Below are positions 5,770 to 15,032 of a DNA stretch of 64,000 nt, piece by piece. Positions within the stretch are counted from its first letter, which is position 1; each line of letters starts with the position of its first letter. Location: positions 1,736,001 through 1,800,000 of the forward strand of contig NZ_CP017146.1 of the NCBI RefSeq assembly GCF_009930795.1, in the 5' to 3' direction. The notes beneath the pieces are model-generated. The model was not told the DNA's origin and did not search any database. It saw only the letters and a program-made list of their open reading frames with translations. This DNA is from Marisediminicola antarctica. GTDB lineage: Bacteria; Actinomycetota; Actinomycetes; Actinomycetales; Microbacteriaceae. The position numbers and the translations under genes are program-made.

Positions 5770-7569
5770 ATGGAACACCTCCCGAACACCCTCCGCGACA
5801 CAGCTGACACCGTCGCCGGCCTCGGGGCGTGCGCGGGGGAGTTCACGGCCCTGGATGATGCGTCCCTGTTCGCCGCGCAACGCTCGGTCACCGCGCTGCG
5901 TCGTGCGGTGGACACCTACGCGGCGTGGATCGCGGCGGCGATCGCGAAGCACTCCGACCGGGCCCTCGGCCATGCCGGGATGGCGATCAGTGCCGGGTTC
6001 GTCAGCGCGGAGGCGTTGATCCAGTCGATCTCCGGCAGCACCAGGGCCGAGGCCGCGAAACTGGTCCAGATCGGCACCCTGCTCGCCGAGACCGAAGCCG
6101 CCGAAGCCCTCGCCGCGGCATTCGCCGAGGCGAACCCCGACTTGGACCGGTCGGGTGCTATCGGTACCGGCGACCCTGCGACTGACTACCCCGCCGCCCC
6201 CGGCCTTGATCCCGACGACCCTGCCGGTCACGGTTCCGACCCCGCTGGCCACGACCGTGCCGGAGCCGACCCGGCCACGCCGCGCGCTCCGGGCTACGCC
6301 GGCAATGGCCATCTTCCTCCGGGGATGGCGGTGTGGCAGGCGCCGATCGCCCGCGCGGTCGCTGCCGGCCTCCTCTCGGTCGACGGCGCCGAGGCCATCC
6401 GACGAGGCCTCGGCGGGATCGACGACGCGGTCACCGCCGAGCAGCTCACCGCCGCCGCCGAACAACTCATCGCCGCAGTGAACCCCGGCCCCACCGGCGC
6501 CGGCCGCGTGCTGGGTGCGGACGAGGTGCAGCGTCTGGCGCGGCGGTTGCGGGACGAGCTCGACAGCGACGGCATCCGCCGGCGGGAGAAGGAGCAGTAC
6601 GACCTGCGGGCGGTCCGGAAGTGGCGCACCGCTGACGGCATGCACCATGGCATCTGGCACCTGCACCCCGAAGACGGCGCCCTGCTCGACGCCGCGTTCT
6701 CCACGATCCTGTCCCCGCGACGCGGCGGACCCCGATTCATCGATCCGGAAGAGAAAGCCAAAGCCCAGAAACTGGTCGAGGACCCCCGCACCGACGAGCA
6801 GATCCTCGCCGACGCCCTGATCGGCATGATCCGCATCGCCACCGACGCCGACCCCGGCACCATGTTCGGCTCCCGCCGCCCCGCCGTCCGAGTCATCATC
6901 ACCAAAAAAGACCTCCACACCAGCACCGCGCCCACCGGCAGCGGCACCGGCGCGACGACCGAGACTGGCACCGGCGCGGGGGCAGGGGCGATCACCGCCA
7001 CCCGCGTCAGCGCGACGACCGGCTCTCAACCCCGTCAACCTCTCTCGCAGCAGCCCCTGCCCGTGCTGCCCCTGCAGCCACCGCTGCCGCTGCTGCCCGG
7101 GATCAGTGCCGACCAGGGATGGATCGAGGGAACCCTCGACCCGATCTCAATCGAGACCATCCAGCGCAACCTCTGCGACACCGGACACATCCCCGTCCTA
7201 TTCGACGACGACGGCCAATGCCTCAACGTCGGCCACACAAGGCGCCACTTCACCGCCCGCCAACGCATCGCCCTCGCCACCCGCGACGGAGGCTGCATGT
7301 TCCCCTCCTGCGACCGACCCCCCTCCTGGTGCGAAGCCCACCACATCAAACACTGGGACAGAGACAACGGACCCACCAACATCGACAACGGAATCCTCCT
7401 CTGCCGCAGACACCACCTCCTCCTCCACGACAACCACTGGGAAATCACCAACACCAACAACAACTACTGGCTCCAACCACCCACAACCGTGGACCCCACC
7501 CAAACCCTGATCCTGCTCCCCAGCAGAACACCCACCATCGTCGCCATCACCAGAAAGAACGCCAGGTGA
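5770..7569 (+). CDS. DUF222/13E12-type HNH endonuclease protein
   Basis: The 599-residue product has the two-part layout of the actinobacterial 13E12 repeat family. An Ala-rich helical DUF222 region occupies about residues 10-380, and a C-terminal HNH nuclease domain about residues 500-565, with CMFPSCDRP, WCEAHHIKHW and LLCRRHHLLLHD supplying the Cys and His residues. Low-complexity Gly/Ala/Asp and Thr/Gly/Ala linkers lie at about 135-175 and 390-435. The ATG at 5770 is the first start after a GTGG stretch and fits the family N-terminus. The nuclease target is unknown; such genes are usually multicopy. Coding DNA from about 7100 onward is markedly rich in A and C. Confidence 0.85.
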   Translation: MEHLPNTLRDTADTVAGLGACAGEFTALDDASLFAAQRSVTALRRAVDTYAAWIAAAIAKHSDRALGHAGMAISAGFVSAEALIQSISGSTRAEAAKLVQIGTLLAETEAAEALAAAFAEANPDLDRSGAIGTGDPATDYPAAPGLDPDDPAGHGSDPAGHDRAGADPATPRAPGYAGNGHLPPGMAVWQAPIARAVAAGLLSVDGAEAIRRGLGGIDDAVTAEQLTAAAEQLIAAVNPGPTGAGRVLGADEVQRLARRLRDELDSDGIRRREKEQYDLRAVRKWRTADGMHHGIWHLHPEDGALLDAAFSTILSPRRGGPRFIDPEEKAKAQKLVEDPRTDEQILADALIGMIRIATDADPGTMFGSRRPAVRVIITKKDLHTSTAPTGSGTGATTETGTGAGAGAITATRVSATTGSQPRQPLSQQPLPVLPLQPPLPLLPGISADQGWIEGTLDPISIETIQRNLCDTGHIPVLFDDDGQCLNVGHTRRHFTARQRIALATRDGGCMFPSCDRPPSWCEAHHIKHWDRDNGPTNIDNGILLCRRHHLLLHDNHWEITNTNNNYWLQPPTTVDPTQTLILLPSRTPTIVAITRKNAR

Positions 7570-7596
7570 CCAGGAAACGCTCTACCGGAAGCAACA

Positions 7597-7622
7597 CACC
7601 CCGGCGATCGATGCTCGGGGTG
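7597..7622. terminator. Hairpin between convergent genes
   Basis: Arms CACCCCG (7597-7603) and CGGGGTG (7616-7622) enclose a 12-base loop between the converging DUF222 and lipoprotein genes. No T-run follows, so it is only a candidate bidirectional terminator. Confidence 0.3.
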
Positions 7623-7745
7623 AGAAGCGGAAGCACACGCAGGATCCGGGCGCCGGAGGCAGGTGAAGTTGGATATCAACAGCGAGAGTGACGTCTCCGC
7701 CTCGGCAAGTTATCCGACCGCGACCGCAACTCTGCGAGAGCTGGA

Positions 7746-8450
7746 TCAGCCCAGCGCCGACTTCACCGAATCTGTAAGCATGCGCGCGTCGTCCGGAGTA
7801 CCGAAGTACTTCGACGTGGCGACGATCCAGTGCTTGTCAGTGAAGATCTGCACGGTGCCGACCCCACCCGACGACCTGAACCCGTCACCCGAAGCGCGCA
7901 GCTCCGCGAGCGTGGTGCGCGACGGCTGGGCGACCCCGATGACGATTCTCGAGCCATCCGTCGCCTGGACCCACGTGCACGCCACGCCGCCATGTGCGAC
8001 CGCTGTCGCGGCGAGTGAGCCTGGCGCAGGCGCTTGCTCAACGAGACCGAAGTTCGGATTGAACTCGTACATTGTGTCGAGTGGCACCAGGTCGACGCAG
8101 CTCGCCGTGATTGGAATTCCCGGAGCGACAGGACCCGCACTGGCCGATGGCGACGGCGGCGGCGACGGTGGCACTGACGCTGACGGTGACGCTGACGGTG
8201 ACGGTGACGCTGACGGTGGCGCTGACGCTGCGGGTGACGGTGACCCCGAGGTCCCGGGGGACACGGGAGAAGATCCAGAAGGAGACACGGACGGCGACGG
8301 CGACGCACTCGACCCCGCGAACGCATCCGCCGACGGAGTTCGCGCATCATCGGCCGAGCAGCCAGCAAGGCCAAGCGCCAGCGCACCCACACCCACGCCG
8401 ACAACCGTCAACGCGAACCGGGAGACCACAACACCGCGCTTCAGCGACAA
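7746..8450 (-). CDS. Putative lipoprotein with Pro/Ser linker
   Basis: The 234-residue product has a lipoprotein signal with hydrophobic stretch VVGVGVGALALG and lipobox GLAGC (Cys about residue 31). A long Ser/Pro/Ala linker follows at about residues 45-105, encoded by short GACGGT-type repeats, then a soluble domain with two Cys (TASCVDLV and GVACTWVQ). The TTG at 8450 is preceded by AAAGG; an inner GTG is an alternative. Linker plus compact domain suggests a protein that reaches through peptidoglycan. Function is unknown. The gene is divergent from argS. Confidence 0.7.
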   Translation of the reverse strand: MSLKRGVVVSRFALTVVGVGVGALALGLAGCSADDARTPSADAFAGSSASPSPSVSPSGSSPVSPGTSGSPSPAASAPPSASPSPSASPSASVPPSPPPSPSASAGPVAPGIPITASCVDLVPLDTMYEFNPNFGLVEQAPAPGSLAATAVAHGGVACTWVQATDGSRIVIGVAQPSRTTLAELRASGDGFRSSGGVGTVQIFTDKHWIVATSKYFGTPDDARMLTDSVKSALG

Positions 8451-8537
8451 ACCGACGACCTTTCTTCTTCAACTCTTCATGTCATCTTCACCCACAAGTC
8501 CGTCGGGACTGATCGCAGGCGCGCGGATCGGCCGGGA

Positions 8538-8543
8538 TAGAAT
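8538..8543 (+). promoter_or_regulatory. -10 box (TAGAAT) of argS
   Basis: TAGAAT ends eight bases before the GTG start at 8552 and no ribosome site lies between. This predicts a leaderless argS transcript. The -35 region is not recognisable. Confidence 0.5.
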
Positions 8544-8551
8544 CATCGATC

Positions 8552-10219
8552 GTGACCCCCGCTGAACTTTCCGCTCTACTTCTCACGTCCGCCACCGATC
8601 TGCTGGCACGACGTGCCGGGCCGGATGCTCCCGTGATCACGGTCGCGGACATCTCGCTTGAACGCCCCAAGAACCGAGACCACGGCGACTGGTCGTCGAA
8701 CATCGCGATGAAGCTCGCCAAGGCCGTCGGCAGCTCGCCTCGCGACCTTGCGGCCGATTTCGCCGAGGGTTTCCGCCTCATCGACGGTGTCGAGGCGGTC
8801 GAAGTCGCTGGCCCCGGCTTCATCAACTTCACCCTGGATGCCGCCGCGGCCGGATCCCTCGCCAAACGGATCGTGGAACTCGGCGACACCTACGGCCACA
8901 CCGACACCTTCGCCGGCCAGACCATCAACCTCGAGTTCGTCTCCGCGAACCCGACCGGCCCGCTGCACATCGGCCACACGCGTTGGGCCGCACTGGGCGA
9001 CTCGATCGCCCGCGTTCTCACGGCATCCGGCGCGAAGGTCGCCACCGAGTTCTACATCAACGACGCCGGCGCGCAAATGGACAACTTCGGAGCCTCGATC
9101 CTCGCCGCAGCACGGGGCCTTCCGACGCCCGAAAACGGATACCCGGGCGCCTACATCGCCGAGCTCGCCGCCAAGGTGCTCGACGTGCAGCCCGACCTGC
9201 TCGACCTCCCTGACGACGACGCGGTCGCCGACGCCCGGGAGCTCGGCTATCAGCTTCAGCTCGGTGAGATCCGGGCGTCGCTCGAACGCTTCAATGTGCA
9301 CTTCGACGTTTGGTTCAGCGAGCGCACCTTGCACGCCGACGACCACTCCACCGGACGCAGCCCCATCGACGACGCCATCGACCGGCTGCGCGCACAGGGC
9401 CACGTCTTCGACGACGACGACGCCGTCTGGGTACGCACCACCGACTTCGGCGACGACAAGGACCGCGTCATCCGCCGCGGCAACGGCATCTTCACCTACT
9501 TCGCCGCCGATGCTGCCTACTACCTGAGCAAGTCTGACCGCGGCTATGAGCACAAGATCTATCTGCTCGGCGCCGACCACCACGGATACGTGCACCGCCT
9601 CAAAGCCCTCGCGGGTGCCGCTGGCGACGACCCCGAGCGTGACATCGAGGTGCTCATCGGCCAGCTCGTCAGCATCAATGGCGCGCGTCTGTCGAAGCGC
9701 GCTGGCAACATCATCGAACTCAACGATCTGCAGGCCTGGCTGGGGACGGATGCGCTGCGCTACTCGCTCGGACGCTATCCCGCCGACTCGCCGCTCACCC
9801 TCGACCCCGAGTTGCTCCGCAAGCGCACCAACGACAACCCCGTCTTCTACGTGCAGTACGCCCACGCCCGCACCTTCTCGGTCGCGCGCAATGCGGCCGA
9901 CTCGGGCGTCGACCGCAGCGTCTTCGACGCCTCCCTGCTCACCCACGAGACCGAGAGCGCGCTGCTCGGCCTGCTCGCGGAACTTCCCCGCATCGTCGCC
10001 CAGGCGGCCGAGCTGCGCGAACCGCACCGCATCGCGCGGTATTGCGAGGAGCTCGCCGGCGCCTACCACCGTTGGTACGACAACTGCCGCGTCACCCCGC
10101 TTGGAGAGGAGCCCGTCGGCGATGTTCACCGCACCCGGCTCTGGCTGAGCGACGCCACCGGAACGGTTCTGCGCAACGGCCTCGCGATGCTCGGAGTGAG
10201 CGCTCCGGACCGGATGTAG
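8552..10219 (+). CDS. argS: Arginyl-tRNA synthetase
   Basis: The 555-residue product is a class I synthetase that charges tRNA-Arg. It shows the N-terminal Add-1 domain, the SANPTGPLHIGHTR motif (HIGH at about residue 139), a KMSKS counterpart RLSKRAGN at about residues 379-386, and the C-terminal DALR anticodon-binding domain ending in LGVSAPDRM. Length and order are typical. Translation starts at a GTG at 8552. It heads a housekeeping run with the DUF2993 gene, lysA and the threonine genes. Its substrate tRNA-Arg(CCG) is encoded 4.5 kb upstream. Confidence 0.97.
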   Translation: MTPAELSALLLTSATDLLARRAGPDAPVITVADISLERPKNRDHGDWSSNIAMKLAKAVGSSPRDLAADFAEGFRLIDGVEAVEVAGPGFINFTLDAAAAGSLAKRIVELGDTYGHTDTFAGQTINLEFVSANPTGPLHIGHTRWAALGDSIARVLTASGAKVATEFYINDAGAQMDNFGASILAAARGLPTPENGYPGAYIAELAAKVLDVQPDLLDLPDDDAVADARELGYQLQLGEIRASLERFNVHFDVWFSERTLHADDHSTGRSPIDDAIDRLRAQGHVFDDDDAVWVRTTDFGDDKDRVIRRGNGIFTYFAADAAYYLSKSDRGYEHKIYLLGADHHGYVHRLKALAGAAGDDPERDIEVLIGQLVSINGARLSKRAGNIIELNDLQAWLGTDALRYSLGRYPADSPLTLDPELLRKRTNDNPVFYVQYAHARTFSVARNAADSGVDRSVFDASLLTHETESALLGLLAELPRIVAQAAELREPHRIARYCEELAGAYHRWYDNCRVTPLGEEPVGDVHRTRLWLSDATGTVLRNGLAMLGVSAPDRM

Positions 10220-10222
10220 CGG

Positions 10223-11065
10223 ATGCCGTCCGACGACAGCCCCTCGATGGGCGACACTGTGCCAGTGAGTCCCATCGGAACGGAGTCCTCGTCGGCTCCC
10301 ACCGCCACGCGGCGCCGCCCGCTTCTCGCGGCCGTCATCGTCGGCGTCGTTCTTGTGTTGATCGCGGTACTGCTGGTGATCGCCGACAACGTGGCGCGCA
10401 GCGTCGTGCGCGATGCGATCGCGAGCGAACTCGGCACTGCACTCCCGATCGAGCGCGGCAGCGACGTCGCGGTCGAAATCGGTGGGTCTTCAATGCTGGC
10501 CCAGATCGCGGTCGGCCGCCTCGAACGGATCGAGGTGACCGCCGACGCCGTCGACTTCGGGAAGATCTCCGGCGCCGCCGATGCCGTCCTAACCGGGGTG
10601 CCGCTCGATCGCTCCCAGCCCGCAGACTCGGTCACGATCGACTTCTCGGTTCCCGAGGACCAGCTGGTGAACCTCGCCGATAACCTGAGCGGCATCCCGC
10701 TCGACACAATCTCGATCGACGGCGACGAGATCCTCCTCGAAACCGACGTGCGGGTGTTCGGCATCCCGATCCCGATCTCCGTCGGTATCGCCCCCGGCGC
10801 CGCCGACGGCCAGCTGACCTTTGACCCGAACAGCCTCAGCGTGGGCCAGGCGACCGTGACCGCCGACCGGATGCGCCGCATGCTCGGCCCGGTGGCGGGC
10901 GCGGTGCTCGAGACCCGCTCGTTCTGCATCGCCGAATTCCTGCCCGAGGCCTTCACACTCGAGTCTGCCGACATTCGGCGTAATGAACTGGTCGTGCGGC
11001 TGGCCGCCGATACCGTGATTCTCAGCGATGAGGCACTCGAACAAGTGGGCGCCTGCCCCGCCTGA
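10223..11065 (+). CDS. DUF2993/LmeA-like membrane-anchored protein
   Basis: The 280-residue product has a cytoplasmic N-terminus of about 35 residues, one transmembrane helix (about residues 36-58, LLAAVIVGVVLVLIAVLLVI), and an outside DUF2993 domain with repeated beta-rich segments. In mycobacteria a DUF2993 protein (LmeA) binds phospholipid and is needed for mannan elongation; a lipid-binding envelope role is inferred here. The gene starts three bases after the argS stop, so it is in the same operon. Two Cys (RSFCIAEF and VGACPA) lie near the C-terminus. Confidence 0.75.
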   Translation: MPSDDSPSMGDTVPVSPIGTESSSAPTATRRRPLLAAVIVGVVLVLIAVLLVIADNVARSVVRDAIASELGTALPIERGSDVAVEIGGSSMLAQIAVGRLERIEVTADAVDFGKISGAADAVLTGVPLDRSQPADSVTIDFSVPEDQLVNLADNLSGIPLDTISIDGDEILLETDVRVFGIPIPISVGIAPGAADGQLTFDPNSLSVGQATVTADRMRRMLGPVAGAVLETRSFCIAEFLPEAFTLESADIRRNELVVRLAADTVILSDEALEQVGACPA

Positions 11066-11088
11066 ACGCCTCCCAGCCACCCATTCGC

Positions 11089-11094
11089 TAGAAT
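11089..11094 (+). promoter_or_regulatory. Candidate -10 box upstream of lysA
   Basis: TAGAAT lies 64 bases before the lysA start and just after the DUF2993 stop codon. It could give a separate promoter for the lysA-hom-thrC-thrB group with a leader of about 58 bases. No clear -35 box is present. Confidence 0.35.
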
Positions 11095-11158
11095 TCACAA
11101 GGCCCGTAGCTCCGATCCGGGTTCGATCCCACACCCACTTCCCCCGCGAGGCATTCCT

Positions 11159-12586
11159 TTGGCCGACAACCCGCTCGCCCCGTCCTGGCTCGCCGAGCCC
11201 GACGACGCGAACGCGCTGGCACCGACGGTCTGGTCGATGGGAACTCGCCGCGCGGCATCCGGCACCATCGAGGTCGCGGGAGTCGCGGCGACCGACCTCG
11301 CCGCCCGATTCGGCACTCCTCTCTATGTGTGCGACGAGGCCGACGTTCGCTCACGCGCTGAGCGGGTCCTCGCGGCCTTCGACCGCGAGTTTGCCCGCAT
11401 CGGCTCGAGTGCGAAGGTCTACTACGCCGGCAAGGCGTTCCTGTCGACCGAGGTCGCCCGCTGGGTCACCGAGGCCGGGCTCAACATCGACGTCGCAAGT
11501 GGCGGCGAGTTCGCCGTCGCGATCGCTGCGGGAGTGGATGCTGCCCGCCTCGGCTTCCACGGCAACAACAAGTCCCTCGCCGAGATCGACCGCGCCGTCG
11601 CGGCCGGCGTCGGCGTGATCATCGTCGACAGCGTCATCGAGATCGAGCGGATCGCGGATGCCGCGGCCCGCCACAACGCTGTGCAGCCGGTGCGGCTGCG
11701 CGTGAACAGCGGAGTGCACGCGCACACCCACGAGTACCTGGCCACGGCGCGCGAGGACCAGAAGTTCGGCATCACTCTCACCGACGCGCCGAGCGCGGTC
11801 GCGGCGATCCGCTCGCACCCCGGCCTGCGCTTTCTCGGCCTGCACTCGCACATCGGGTCGCAGATATTCGAATCCGACGGCTTTGCCGAGGCGGCCCGGC
11901 GGCTGCTCGCGCTGCACGCCGAACTCCTCGTCGGCGGCGACGTGCCCGAACTCAACCTCGGCGGCGGCTTCGGCATCGCCTACACCAGCGTCGACGAGGC
12001 AATGCCGATCGACCAGATCGCGATGACCTTCGCCGACATCGTCGCGGGGGAGTGCGCCCGCCTCGGCATCGCTGTTCCCGTCGTCGCGATCGAGCCGGGC
12101 CGGGCGATCGTTGGCCCGTCGACCTTCACCCTGTACGAGGTGGGCACCAACAAGGATGTGCTCGTGGAAGGTTCGGCCGTGCGCAAGTACGTCAGCGTCG
12201 ACGGGGGGATGAGCGACAACGCCCGCACCGCCCTCTACGCGGCGGACTACGCGGTGCGGATCGCGAACCGGATCTCGGATGCCGCACCCGCACTCGTGCG
12301 CGTCGTCGGCAAGCACTGCGAGAGCGGCGACATCGTCGTGAACGCCGACTACCTCCCGGGCGACGTGGCCCCCGGCGACCTGCTCGCCGTACCCGCCACC
12401 GGCGCCTACTGCTGGTCGCTCTCGAGCAACTACAACTACCTCGGCCGCCCCGCCGTTGTCGCCGTGCGCGACGGGCAGGCCCGCGTGATCGTGCGCGGCG
12501 AGACCGAGGCCGACCTGCTATCCCGCGATGCCGGCCTCGATTCGTCGGCCCGGCATCCGAACACCGCAACGAATGGAGTCGAATGA
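11159..12586 (+). CDS. lysA: Diaminopimelate decarboxylase
   Basis: The 475-residue PLP enzyme makes L-lysine from meso-diaminopimelate. Seen motifs are VYYAGKAF with the PLP-binding Lys (about residue 91), LHSHIGSQI, LNLGGGFGIAY for phosphate binding, and GKHCESGD with the active-site Cys from the partner subunit. The N-terminus carries about 50 extra residues before the barrel, as is common in Actinobacteria. The start is a TTG at 11159 after a GCGAGG stretch. The stop overlaps the hom ATG by four bases, so the two are translationally coupled. Confidence 0.95.
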   Translation: MADNPLAPSWLAEPDDANALAPTVWSMGTRRAASGTIEVAGVAATDLAARFGTPLYVCDEADVRSRAERVLAAFDREFARIGSSAKVYYAGKAFLSTEVARWVTEAGLNIDVASGGEFAVAIAAGVDAARLGFHGNNKSLAEIDRAVAAGVGVIIVDSVIEIERIADAAARHNAVQPVRLRVNSGVHAHTHEYLATAREDQKFGITLTDAPSAVAAIRSHPGLRFLGLHSHIGSQIFESDGFAEAARRLLALHAELLVGGDVPELNLGGGFGIAYTSVDEAMPIDQIAMTFADIVAGECARLGIAVPVVAIEPGRAIVGPSTFTLYEVGTNKDVLVEGSAVRKYVSVDGGMSDNARTALYAADYAVRIANRISDAAPALVRVVGKHCESGDIVVNADYLPGDVAPGDLLAVPATGAYCWSLSSNYNYLGRPAVVAVRDGQARVIVRGETEADLLSRDAGLDSSARHPNTATNGVE

Positions 12587-13920
12587 TCGAGTACCGCAAC
12601 CTCCGGGTCGCGCTCCTGGGCGCAGGATCGGTCGGTGCCCAAGTGGTATCGCTGCTCCTGAAACACGGCGACGAGCTTGCCCAGCGCTCCGGCGCCGGCC
12701 TCGAACTGGTGGGGGTCGCGGTGCGTGACATTGACGCTCCGCGTTCGGCCGAGATTCCGAAGCACCTGCTCACGACCGACGCCGAAGGGCTCATCGTCGG
12801 CGCGGACATCGTGATCGAGCTCATCGGAGGCCTCGAGCCCGCCCGCAGCTACATCCTGCAGGCGCTGAACTCCGGAGCCGACGTCATCACTGCCAACAAG
12901 GCGCTGCTCGCGACCCACGGACCGGAGCTGTTCGACGCCGCCGAGCAGGTCGGCGCCCAGCTGTACTACGAGGCAGCCGTCGCCGCGGCGATCCCGATCA
13001 TCCGCCCGCTGCGCGACAGCCTTGCCGGCGACCGCATCCGCCGCATCATGGGCATTGTCAACGGCACCACCAACTTCATCCTCGACCGCATGGACACGGC
13101 GGGGGAGTCGCTCGAGACGGCGCTGAAGACCGCGACCGAGCTCGGCTATGCCGAGGCAGACCCGACCGCTGACATCGAGGGCTACGACGCCGCGCAGAAG
13201 GCCGCGATCCTCGCGAGCCTCGCGTTCCACACGACTGTGCCGATCGGCAAGGTGTACCGCGAGGGCATCACGTCCGTCACGCTCGAGCAGGTCGACGCCG
13301 CACGCAAGGCGGGCTACGTCGTCAAGCTGCTCGCGATCGCCGAGCGGCTCGTCGACAAGGAGACCGGTACAGAGGGCGTCAGTGCGAGGGTGTATCCCGC
13401 GCTGGTGCCCCGCACGCATCCCCTCGCCACCGTGCACGCGGCAAAGAACGCCGTGTTCATCGAGGCCGAGGCGGCTGGCGACCTCATGTTCTACGGCGCG
13501 GGCGCCGGCGGGATCGAGACCGCCTCCGCGGTGCTCGGCGACCTCGTCTCAGCGGCCAGGCGTCACGTTATCGGCGGGCCCGGACTCGCCGAGTCGACCG
13601 ACGCCAACCTGCCGATCCTGCCCATCTCGAGTGTGACGACGAGGTACCAGATCTCGCTCAGCGTCGTCGACCAGCCTGGTGTGCTCGCGGCCGTCGCGAT
13701 GTTGTTCAGCACCCACGGCGTCTCGATCGAGACCGTCGAGCAGACCGTGGCCCAGCCTGATCCGCTTACCGGAGAGATGGCGGGCATGCCCGGCGCTACC
13801 CTTGTAATCGGAACGCACGAGGCGTCCGAGTCCGACCTGTCGGCCACCGTTCTCGCCCTCGGCGAGAGCAGTGTCGTGAGTTCTGTCACATCTGTTCTGA
13901 GAGTTGAGGGTTCCGAGTAA
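12583..13920 (+). CDS. hom: Homoserine dehydrogenase
   Basis: The 445-residue product reduces aspartate semialdehyde to homoserine, the shared step for threonine and methionine. It has the N-terminal Rossmann motif ALLGAGSVGAQVV, the central NGTTNFILDRM and GYAEADPTADIEGYDA catalytic motifs, and a C-terminal ACT domain (about residues 355-445, starting ISLSVVDQPGVLA) that usually senses threonine. Its ATG lies inside the lysA stop (ATGA) and its TAA overlaps the thrC ATG by one base. Confidence 0.96.
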   Translation: MIEYRNLRVALLGAGSVGAQVVSLLLKHGDELAQRSGAGLELVGVAVRDIDAPRSAEIPKHLLTTDAEGLIVGADIVIELIGGLEPARSYILQALNSGADVITANKALLATHGPELFDAAEQVGAQLYYEAAVAAAIPIIRPLRDSLAGDRIRRIMGIVNGTTNFILDRMDTAGESLETALKTATELGYAEADPTADIEGYDAAQKAAILASLAFHTTVPIGKVYREGITSVTLEQVDAARKAGYVVKLLAIAERLVDKETGTEGVSARVYPALVPRTHPLATVHAAKNAVFIEAEAAGDLMFYGAGAGGIETASAVLGDLVSAARRHVIGGPGLAESTDANLPILPISSVTTRYQISLSVVDQPGVLAAVAMLFSTHGVSIETVEQTVAQPDPLTGEMAGMPGATLVIGTHEASESDLSATVLALGESSVVSSVTSVLRVEGSE

Positions 13921-15032
13921 TGTCCAACACTGAGAAGGCCACGTCCCCCACCAGTCGGCAGTGGCGCGGAGTGCTGCGCGAGTACGCCGACCGTCTCGAC
14001 ATCAGCGCCGCTACGCCGATCATCACCCTCGGTGAGGGCGGCACCCCGCTGATCCCCGCGCCGGCCCTGTCGGCCCGCACCGGGGCGAAGGTCTGGGTCA
14101 AGTACGAGGGAATGAACCCGACGGGCTCGTTCAAGGACCGCGGCATGACGATGGCGATCTCCAAGGCCGTGGAGCACGGCGCGAAGGCCGTCATCTGCGC
14201 GTCGACGGGCAACACCTCGGCGGCGGCCGCCGCCTACGCGACGCACGCCGGCATCACCTCGGTTGTGCTCGTGCCGGAGGGGAAGATCGCGATGGGCAAG
14301 CTCAGCCAGGCCGTCGCGCACAACGCCGAGATCCTGCAGGTGCAGGGCAACTTCGACGACTGCCTCGAGATTGCCCGCGACCTCGCCGACAACTACCCGG
14401 TGCACCTGGTCAACTCGGTCAACCCCGACCGCATCGCCGGTCAGAAGACCGCCGCGTTCGAGGTCGTCGAGGTACTCGGTGACGCGCCCGACTTCCACAT
14501 CGTGCCGGTCGGCAACGCCGGCAACTACACCGCCTACTTCCGCGGTTACAGCGAGGACCTCGCGCGCGGTGCAACCACCAAGCTGCCGCGCATGTTCGGT
14601 TTCCAGGCCGCTGGCAGCGCGCCACTCGTGCTCGGACACGTCGTCAAGAACCCCGACACGATCGCGAGTGCCATCCGCATCGGCAACCCCGCATCGTGGA
14701 AGTTCGCCCTCGAGGCGCACGAGACGAGCAACGGCTACTTCGGGGCCATCTCCGACAAGCTCATCCTCGAGGCGCACCGCATCCTCTCTGCCGAGGTCGG
14801 CATCTTCGTTGAGCCTGCCTCCGCGATCAGCGTCGCCGGCCTGCTCGAGCGCTCCGACGCTGGCGAGATCCCGCGCGGCGCGACCGTCGTGCTCACGGTC
14901 ACCGGCCACGGGCTCAAGGACCCGCAGTGGGCGCTACGTCGTGCGGACGGCTCCGATGTTCAGCCGACGAGCGTTCCCGTCGACACTGCCGAGATCGCCA
15001 ACGTGCTGGGGCTGCAGAAGGTCCCTGCGTGA
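13920..15032 (+). CDS. thrC: Threonine synthase
   Basis: The 370-residue PLP enzyme converts O-phosphohomoserine to threonine. The PLP lysine is in NPTGSFKDRGM, the phosphate-binding loop is the ASTGNTSAAAA region, and HIVPVGNAGNY completes the fold-type II signature. The length fits the short actinobacterial class. Its start overlaps the end of hom by one base and its stop overlaps the thrB GTG by three to four bases, giving a tight hom-thrC-thrB operon. Confidence 0.96.
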   Translation: MSNTEKATSPTSRQWRGVLREYADRLDISAATPIITLGEGGTPLIPAPALSARTGAKVWVKYEGMNPTGSFKDRGMTMAISKAVEHGAKAVICASTGNTSAAAAAYATHAGITSVVLVPEGKIAMGKLSQAVAHNAEILQVQGNFDDCLEIARDLADNYPVHLVNSVNPDRIAGQKTAAFEVVEVLGDAPDFHIVPVGNAGNYTAYFRGYSEDLARGATTKLPRMFGFQAAGSAPLVLGHVVKNPDTIASAIRIGNPASWKFALEAHETSNGYFGAISDKLILEAHRILSAEVGIFVEPASAISVAGLLERSDAGEIPRGATVVLTVTGHGLKDPQWALRRADGSDVQPTSVPVDTAEIANVLGLQKVPA

